Below the pieces are notes generated by a model that was not told the origin of the DNA, ran no database searches, and was given only the letters and a program-made list of their open reading frames with translations. 64,000 nt of DNA from positions 1-64,000 of the forward strand of contig JAECUM010003643.1 in NCBI GenBank assembly GCA_016617855.1, given 5' to 3'. This document shows positions 52,001 to 60,230 of the stretch, piece by piece (position 1 is the stretch's first letter; each line of letters begins with the position of its first letter). The DNA is from Megalonaias nervosa (taxonomy: Eukaryota > Mollusca > Bivalvia > Unionida > Unionidae). The translations under genes and the position numbers were made by a program.

Positions 52001-55000
52001 GTTTGTGATCATACCACCTTTACTCAGCATACTGCAAACATTACAAAACAAGCCTTGTTTGAAAGCAAATAATGTAAAAGTCAATTTATCCCATTTTCAT
52101 TTGATTCTTGTATCCATTTAACCTAAACGTGTATCATAACCTTAGGCAGGTACAAGGGAAAAAAATTGGTTCCCTGTCAGAAATGTACTGAATGCTTGTT
52201 TTTCTTTGTCTTGTCTTGTTTGAACAAGTGAAAATAAGAAACTCATGACAAAAACATGTCTTTTCATTGGTAAAAAAATTCCATGTACATACAGGTGAAC
52301 ACGTCCAGCTAGACGAGGGGTGTCTCACATTCCTCCTATTGCTCACTGAAATATCATGCATACTCAAAATTAATTTTAAAAATTTGGAGCAGAAATTTTT
52401 TCCACTTTTTTTGTACTGACGTGCTTCCAATGTAACCTATTTACTGTAAAGACTTCCTGTGATCATGTGACTGAACAGTCTTAAACAAGCAAGCATGACA
52501 CTTTCATTGCTAATTTTAACAGACATTAACCAAAAGGTAATCCATGGATGTACTATGTGTGATTAGCAGTAATTAAGAAGGGATTAAAAACATTAAAAGA
52601 TTATGGTTGAATCAGTAATCACTAAAGAGATCAAGTAGCATAAAACAGGTCAGTTTGACTTCGGTGTTTAATGTCTGTCGAGATATCTGAGCATGCATTA
52701 TCTTCAAATGCTAAAACACCAAAATCTAAACAACGAAAATATCAATCAAAATTTTTAATGGATGGAAACAGGAATTTCAGTTATTGGAATCAAGTTCAAA
52801 GGAACATGAATATGCATTCTGCCATTCCTATAAAGTCAATTTTAAGAACAACTTCCCAGATTCAACATAGACAGCACCAATCATGAGCAGTTCTGGCAGT
52901 CAGTCAGCTACTTGAATCTACCCACAAACAGGAAACAATTTAAAGGTCCTGGAGGACTCAGCAGCATTGACCAACACTGCCACATTCCAATGCAGACACT
53001 GAAAGGACATTTTCTATTCAGATGAAATTTCAGCCTGACTCAAGCAGAAGCTTGGACACATTTTTGATACATGATCTCCTAAATGTTTAATCAATAATGA
53101 CAAGGACTGCCACAAATATAATCCAGGCAATGATCTAAGAAAGGCTAAAAATGATTGTGCTACACATAAGGACAGTATAAAGAGCAACCAATTACTATGA
53201 AAGGACTCATGTGATGACATGATGTGCATAGTTCAATATTGAAAATGAAATTTGTTCCATAGTTGTAATTTCTGTACATTTGCATGCTAAAAAGTCCTCC
53301 TGATTTTAGGTCACAACTCCTGATCAAATTTGACCAAACTCCTGATCTGTCCTAAGCTGACCTCTCTGATCTGTTGTAAGTTGACCTCTTTGCCCTGTCA
53401 CATGCATCAATGAGACAGATAATACAACATGAAGAATTATTATTACTTAATTATATTGGTAAGTCTACATCAAATATAGAGCGAACAGCATAGCCTGATC
53501 AGTGAATTGGTAAGTCTGCACAATAAATAGTGTAATCAGCATGGTCTGATCATTGTATTGGCAAGTCTCCACCATAACTAGTTTAAACAACATGGCCTTG
53601 TCAGTATATTGTAAGTCTACACCATACACAGAGTAAACAACATGATCTGGTCAGTGTATTGGTAAGTCTACACCATACAGAGTAAACAACATGGTCTGGT
53701 CAGTGTATTGGTAAGTCTACACCATAAATAGTTAAAACATTGTGGCCTTGTCAGTATATTGGTAAGTCTACACATTACATAGAGCAAACAACATGGCCTG
53801 GTCAGTGTCTTGGTAAGTCTGCACATAGAGCAAACAACATGGCCTGGTCAGTGTATTCCTAAGTCTACACCATACACAGAGTAAACAACATGGCCTGGTC
53901 AGTATATTGGTAAGTCTACACCATAAATAGTGTAAACAACATGGCCTGGTCAGGATATTGGTAAGTCTACACCAAACATAAAGCAAACAACATGACCTGG
54001 TCAGTGCATTGGTAAGTCTACACCATAAATAGTGTACATAACATGACCTAGTCAGTATATTCGTAAATCCACACCATAAATAATCTAAACAATACCATAA
54101 ATAGTTTAAACATCATGGCCTGGGCAGTAAATTGGTAAGTCTGCACCATACACAGAGCAAACAACATGGCCTGATCAGTGTACTGGTTAGTCTATACCAC
54201 AAATAGTGTAAACAACATGGCTTGGTCTTTAAATTCTTGATCTATGCAATTCACAGGGCAAACAACATGGCCTGGTCAGTAAAATGGTAAGTCTACACCA
54301 TACATAGAGCAAACAACATGGCCTAGTCAGTAAAATGGTAAGTCTACACCATACATAGAGCACAGCCTGGTCAGTAATTCCTAAGCCTACACCATACATA
54401 GAACCAACAAAATAGCCTGGTCAGTGTATCAGTAAGTATGCACCATACATAGAGTAAACAGCTTCGCCTTGTCAGTACATTGATAAGTCTGCATCATACA
54501 TATATACACCTCTCCCTCGATAACTCGTGCACAACAGGGTCCACAAACATAGACTGCACTATAAGCGAGGGCGCGAGTTACTGAGGGACCTCCAAAAGTT
54601 GAAAAAATTCTCTTAGATATCAAGAAAACAGCGGAGTGGGGGGGGATTAGGGAACTGGGTCATTTAATGACTGAATGCTCATTTTACAATCACATCAATA
54701 ATAATTTTTAATAACACGCTTTTTCTAATAAAGTCGTTCATTATTCTGTTTAAATAACATTTATTTTCAAAATGTCCAACATGTGAAAGATCGTTCCACT
54801 GGTTTCAACAACCATCACATGTACGCAAAACATCTGTGTATTACATCACTGCTTTTTGTGTTCTTGATGAGTCTGGTTCCCGGAGTGGTATTTAATGGTA
54901 TCCCGCCAAATCAGGAGTCAAAAGAGCGGGAAACTAGACTAACTGTCAATACACCAACAAACAAGATTCCTTTTCTTCAAAATCACGCGACATTTATTTC

Positions 55001-58000
55001 GTGAGACAATCATCTACGTCGAATCTCAATTTTTTTATTGTTCAGTTAGTACAGTATTGATGTCATAATTTCATTGGAAGTAATAATGAAACTTCTTATC
55101 ATCCTTGAGGATATCTCTAAGTGCCAGTTAAAAATTTCTCTGAAACTCGCTTGCCCACAATGGTCCGTATCTGTGAAACCAAGCTCTTGATTTTACAAAG
55201 TATTCATTTCCCTTGGTTATCTTTGATCACAGTTATCAATGAGTCTGTTAATTTAAGGTAGTTTATGTTACATACACAATAACATTTATAACAGTGATTG
55301 ATCAAATGAAGTGAGTTCACCCGACATATGACCGGGGCAGCTAGATTTTAAATTTGTAGGATTTTCGTGCTTATTAACTTTTCTTTTATTCCAGCTCCTT
55401 TATTTGGTTGAAAAGACATAATTAACGTGATAACACAAAGGAGGCCAGCTTTTAATTCAGTGCAACAAAACAACAAATACTTCCGCAAATCAGTTATCAA
55501 AACACGGTCGGCACCTAATTAGGTTCTCAGAGAAACGCTCGCGGACATAGCTGTTACAGTAGATTGGCACGTTTTACGTTTAATTACAAGAGGACACGTT
55601 GTATTTATGATGATTACAGTTAAAAGGAACTAAAAGATAGAACTAGAACATAAATTTCAATTGATTAAAAAAAAATTATTTAATTGGTATGTATTTATTT
55701 ATTAAAGTACTGCCTTCACTCTGCGTAAGTGACATTTTCCTTGATCAAAATTTCCTTACATATCATTAATTGCGGTGCACTACCATTTGGAAAGAAAATG
55801 TAAAAAATTTGTATGACTTATTTTTAAATTTGATATTTCATAATGTTGATTAAAATTTCAGGTCCTATCTACCATTTTCGACGATAAAACGAGCAATATC
55901 TCAAAGTTTCCATTACCAATTTTGATCACGATTTCTTCAAGTTCAAAAATAGGAATCAATTTTTGGGGTATTTTCTGGTTTAAAAAATGGGATCCACACC
56001 TGACCCCATGTTATAAGCAGGTTCGTGAGTTATCAGGGCGCGAGTTATCGAGGGAGTGGTGTAGTGTGAAGAATATGGCTAGGTCAGAACATGAGAAGAT
56101 GTGAAGAAACTGAAGGCCATAACATGGAATCTCACCAACAACAAATAATGCTGAAACATTATTTGACAATTATCTTTTCTGGATATGGCTATGAATCTAA
56201 ATCTGAATGCATTATTCTTTATTACTTTACTTGCATAAGACCATTGTTTCAATGGGGACAGGAACAGTGTCAAAACCATTAACACACACACACACACAAG
56301 CAACTGACATGCACATAGATAATACACAAGTTCTTCTCTGCCACTTTTTATTATTTTCTGACATTACTGGCAATGGCAGAACACTTACCACATGTGCAAT
56401 TATGACTTCTGTGTATATTTTTAAATGCACCCTATTTACAATTATGTTTTGTAGTCAGCTTTGATATGTCAATCAAGCAGCTGGTGATTGCATGGAACAT
56501 AATAAAAACCATTGTTATTCAATGTAAATTCTATGTTTTTTAATAATTCTCTTTGACCAAAATGTGTATTCTTCATTTTCACTACACACATTTCTGTTAA
56601 GTTTTCAAATTTAAAAAAAACGAACTGATATTGATACATACCTATTTTGCAAGACAACAATAATGTTTAAGGCAGAACAGTACTTGCAAAACATTTGAAG
56701 GTTCCTACAAATGTTTTGCAATTACAGTTCTACTTTTTCTTTGTACCAACCAAATGAATTACTTAATGACATCAAACCACAAAATGGACTTTGTATTAGG
56801 TCATTTTTAACAACCTCTGTCAGAACAACTGCACAGCAGAAAATTAAATGGCGACTGGCTTGCCCGAGAAAAAAGCAGGTTTTTGGCCAGCTGCCAACTA
56901 ATGAAATCAATTGTGTGTACCGACCTTTTACCCAGACCACAAGCCAAATTATTGTTCTTATATCAGTCCACTGCAATGAATATTTCCTAACATTCTCTTT
57001 TAATTGTCAATACCTCTCTGAACTGACCACCTAACAGTCAAGCTTTTTATCTCCCCAAAATGCATTAAGATATGCATACTCAACATTCACCACTGAACTG
57101 ATGTTGTATGACTGTTCTCTGTAATAGCTAATGCTATTAAAAATAAACACACAAGGCAGCAGACAACAAACTGTATTAAATAACTTTTTATCCAATTACT
57201 ATTAGTTCTTTCTTTCATATAAATCAGATCATTTAAAATGAAACTAAAGTTTACAAAAATACTTATAAAATAAAAAAACAGATAACAAAAACACTCAAGT
57301 CATTATCATGATAGCCTACCTCTTGGAAGTCTTGCTCGAGAGTGTCAAAAGCTGAGTCACTGAAAGAGATTTTGTCCTTTGATACCGAGGCCTGGAAGGG
57401 TAAAGAGAGGTAATTAACTTTTATTGTTTATGATGTTTGATCTAACAGAAATGATCGGCATATGGTTCCCATACGTATTTAGGAAAATTCAAGTTACTTT
57501 TACAATATTCTGTAGGCATTAGTACAGCAGTGAAATATTACATAAACTGGAATTTACCGATAACAAAAAAACTTGTCAAAAGTATTCTAGATAAATAATA
57601 AATATCATTTATGTTCTGAAGTGAAATTGTTAATCACACTTAATCATTAAAATTGGCAATGACATATGCATCAATACATACATTACTCATAAAACTTATT
57701 GACTTATTCATATTGTCCAAAAAGAATGACACTATGAATAACAACTGGCCATCATAAGCAAAGTCTCAAACTGACTTCAGTATACACCACAATTCAAAAC
57801 TGTAAAGATTATGTAGAACTAATACCATACATACAAATGATAAAATTCATAGCCCTTTTAATGGCTCTATTACATGTACTCTGTCTAAATTTCTAACCCC
57901 TTTAATGGTTCCATTACATGTACTCTGTCTAAATTTCTAGCCCCTTTAATGGCTCTATTACATGTACTCTGTCTAAATTCCAAGCCCCTATAATGGCTCT

Positions 58001-60153
58001 ATTACATGTACTCTGTCTAAATTCTTAGCCCCTTTAATGGCTCTGTTACATGTACTCTGTCTAAATTTCTAGCCCCTATAATGGCTCCATTACAAATACT
58101 GTGGAGAATTACAGCAACACACTTAGTGCAGCTTTGGTTGTCTATACACTTAAGCTAGATGTATACATTTTCTATACATGTGTATAGATTTTTCACATTC
58201 ACTGAATGTATTAAATATTTTTCCATCCATCCATTTTCAGTAGAACATTTTAGATAATGTCCCATATCTCTGCAACAATACATTTAATGAAGACTAAATA
58301 AAACAAATCTTTCCTGAAGCTGAATGAGTCCTTATGCTAACTTACACATTATTTCCTTTAAAGTTTTCAGGCTTTCATGACAAAAAGAGACATCTGATAA
58401 GTTTATTTCCTTTAAAGTTTTCAGGCTTTCATGACAAAAAGAGACATCTGATAAGTTAATCAAAAAGTCTCTATGGATACATTGTTAACATAATTATTAT
58501 TATAATGATCATTGCTCTGATTTTCATCCCATATTTAATTACCATAATCAATAAAAAAAATGTGAAAAGTGAGCATCATACAGTACTGCCCCAACTTGAT
58601 TAATATAGTAGGCATGCACACCCACCCCACCTCACCCTCAGCGGCCTCCATTCTGTTCTCAGTGCTTCTCATGCTTCTGTCTCCCCTCTGTCCTTCTAGA
58701 GCACTCCCCACTGCATTTTTCCCCCATACAAAAAACTTCCTTAAAATGCATTTTCTATATTTTTTTTCCACTTATTTTCTATTAGTTTAATGTAGGATAA
58801 ATATATCACTATGTTTTTATCTGTCTCTAATTCAAAGAATGAAATTATAAATTTCATAACTGGCATGGCCTTTCTATCACAAAAAGTGCCCTTTGTTCAA
58901 ATAGTGCCGTTCTGTTACAAAAAATTGCCTCTTTATCCAAAATATGCCCATTCTGCACTACTCTCTGAAACAAATTCCTAGCTGCATTATGAATATTGAA
59001 TAAGTTACATAAACAATTTTTTTTAATTCCATGATATCCCCTTCATTCTTAAAGGTAGAGATTGTAAACAAAATGCAGTTACCCTGCTTCTAACAGAGAT
59101 TTATCCAGAAAACTGTACACTGTGAATAAAAGTGTGTACCATGTGAATAAAAAATGTGTGCAATGTTTATAAAAATGTGTACAATGTGAATAAAAGATAG
59201 TATGAATAAAAATGTGTACAATGTGAATAAAAATGTGCACAAGGTGAATAGAAATATGTGCAATGCAAATACAAATGTGTACAATGTGAACATCAATCAA
59301 TGTAAACAAGATTGTGTGAATCTTTGTAATTATTATTTCACTCTTGTACTCGTTTTTAAAAATATATACAAGATTTATGATAGTGCCTCAATCATAATTT
59401 TGAATTCTGCAGTAGTGAAAGACATTTTGATACTGGCCATTACAGTGTGAACAAAGAAAACAGAGTTACTTTAAGTTTATAACTGAATCTGAAATGCTAC
59501 AAAGATAAAATATTATTCTTTACACTAAAAGTTTCTTGATTTATGACCACTTTCAAATGAATTTAACAACATGTTCTTTCATGTTTTATTCAATCAAAAA
59601 CGAAAAGCAGAATGGCGTTAAAATTAAGATAAATCATCAGAAGGAAATATTTAGATAATTAATGTCTTGACAAAGAATAGAAGAAACTTTACAAACATTA
59701 AGAATTGATCAAACATTTATTTATAACATCTCTCAAGTGTGTGCAAGTTTAGTACCCATACCAAGTGATCAAGAAAATGTGCATGTAAGTGCAAATTTGA
59801 ATAACACAGAAAGTAATAAAAGTCTTTAACAGGAAAAATCCATCACCCAAGTGTAAATCCATCTGATGACAAAACGTGCTGAGTAAGCCCTTTTTCCTTG
59901 TCCATATGAAGAAAACAAATCTCTCCACCACTGAAGCCATTGCCCGTTTCAAGTATGCTACAGAACCCTAAAGAAAAAAAAAGTTAAATATTCAACATCT
60001 ACTTAGTATTCACTTGACAAAATTATGTTTCTATTCTTCTAGTTACCTGATGAAGACAAATTCATATATTTTTAATGACTACACTGAAGATATGAAAGAA
60101 TGCTGGGGTCAAGTTAAAGAATTTACAGAGCAGGTACACAGGTGTGTATGGGT

Positions 60154-60230
<77 letters not shown>

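Noticed and set aside
52671..52886. Lys/Asn-rich 71-codon frame as a transposase piece
   Set aside because: No recognisable motif; short and isolated.
53440..54490. Repeated GTAAGT donor-like motifs
   Set aside because: They lie on the plus strand, antisense to CFAP58, so they cannot act as its donors.
59749..59952. Possible extra CFAP58 exon in intron 1
   Set aside because: Exons 1 and 2 already join in phase; this frame has no match to the family and no convincing splice sites.
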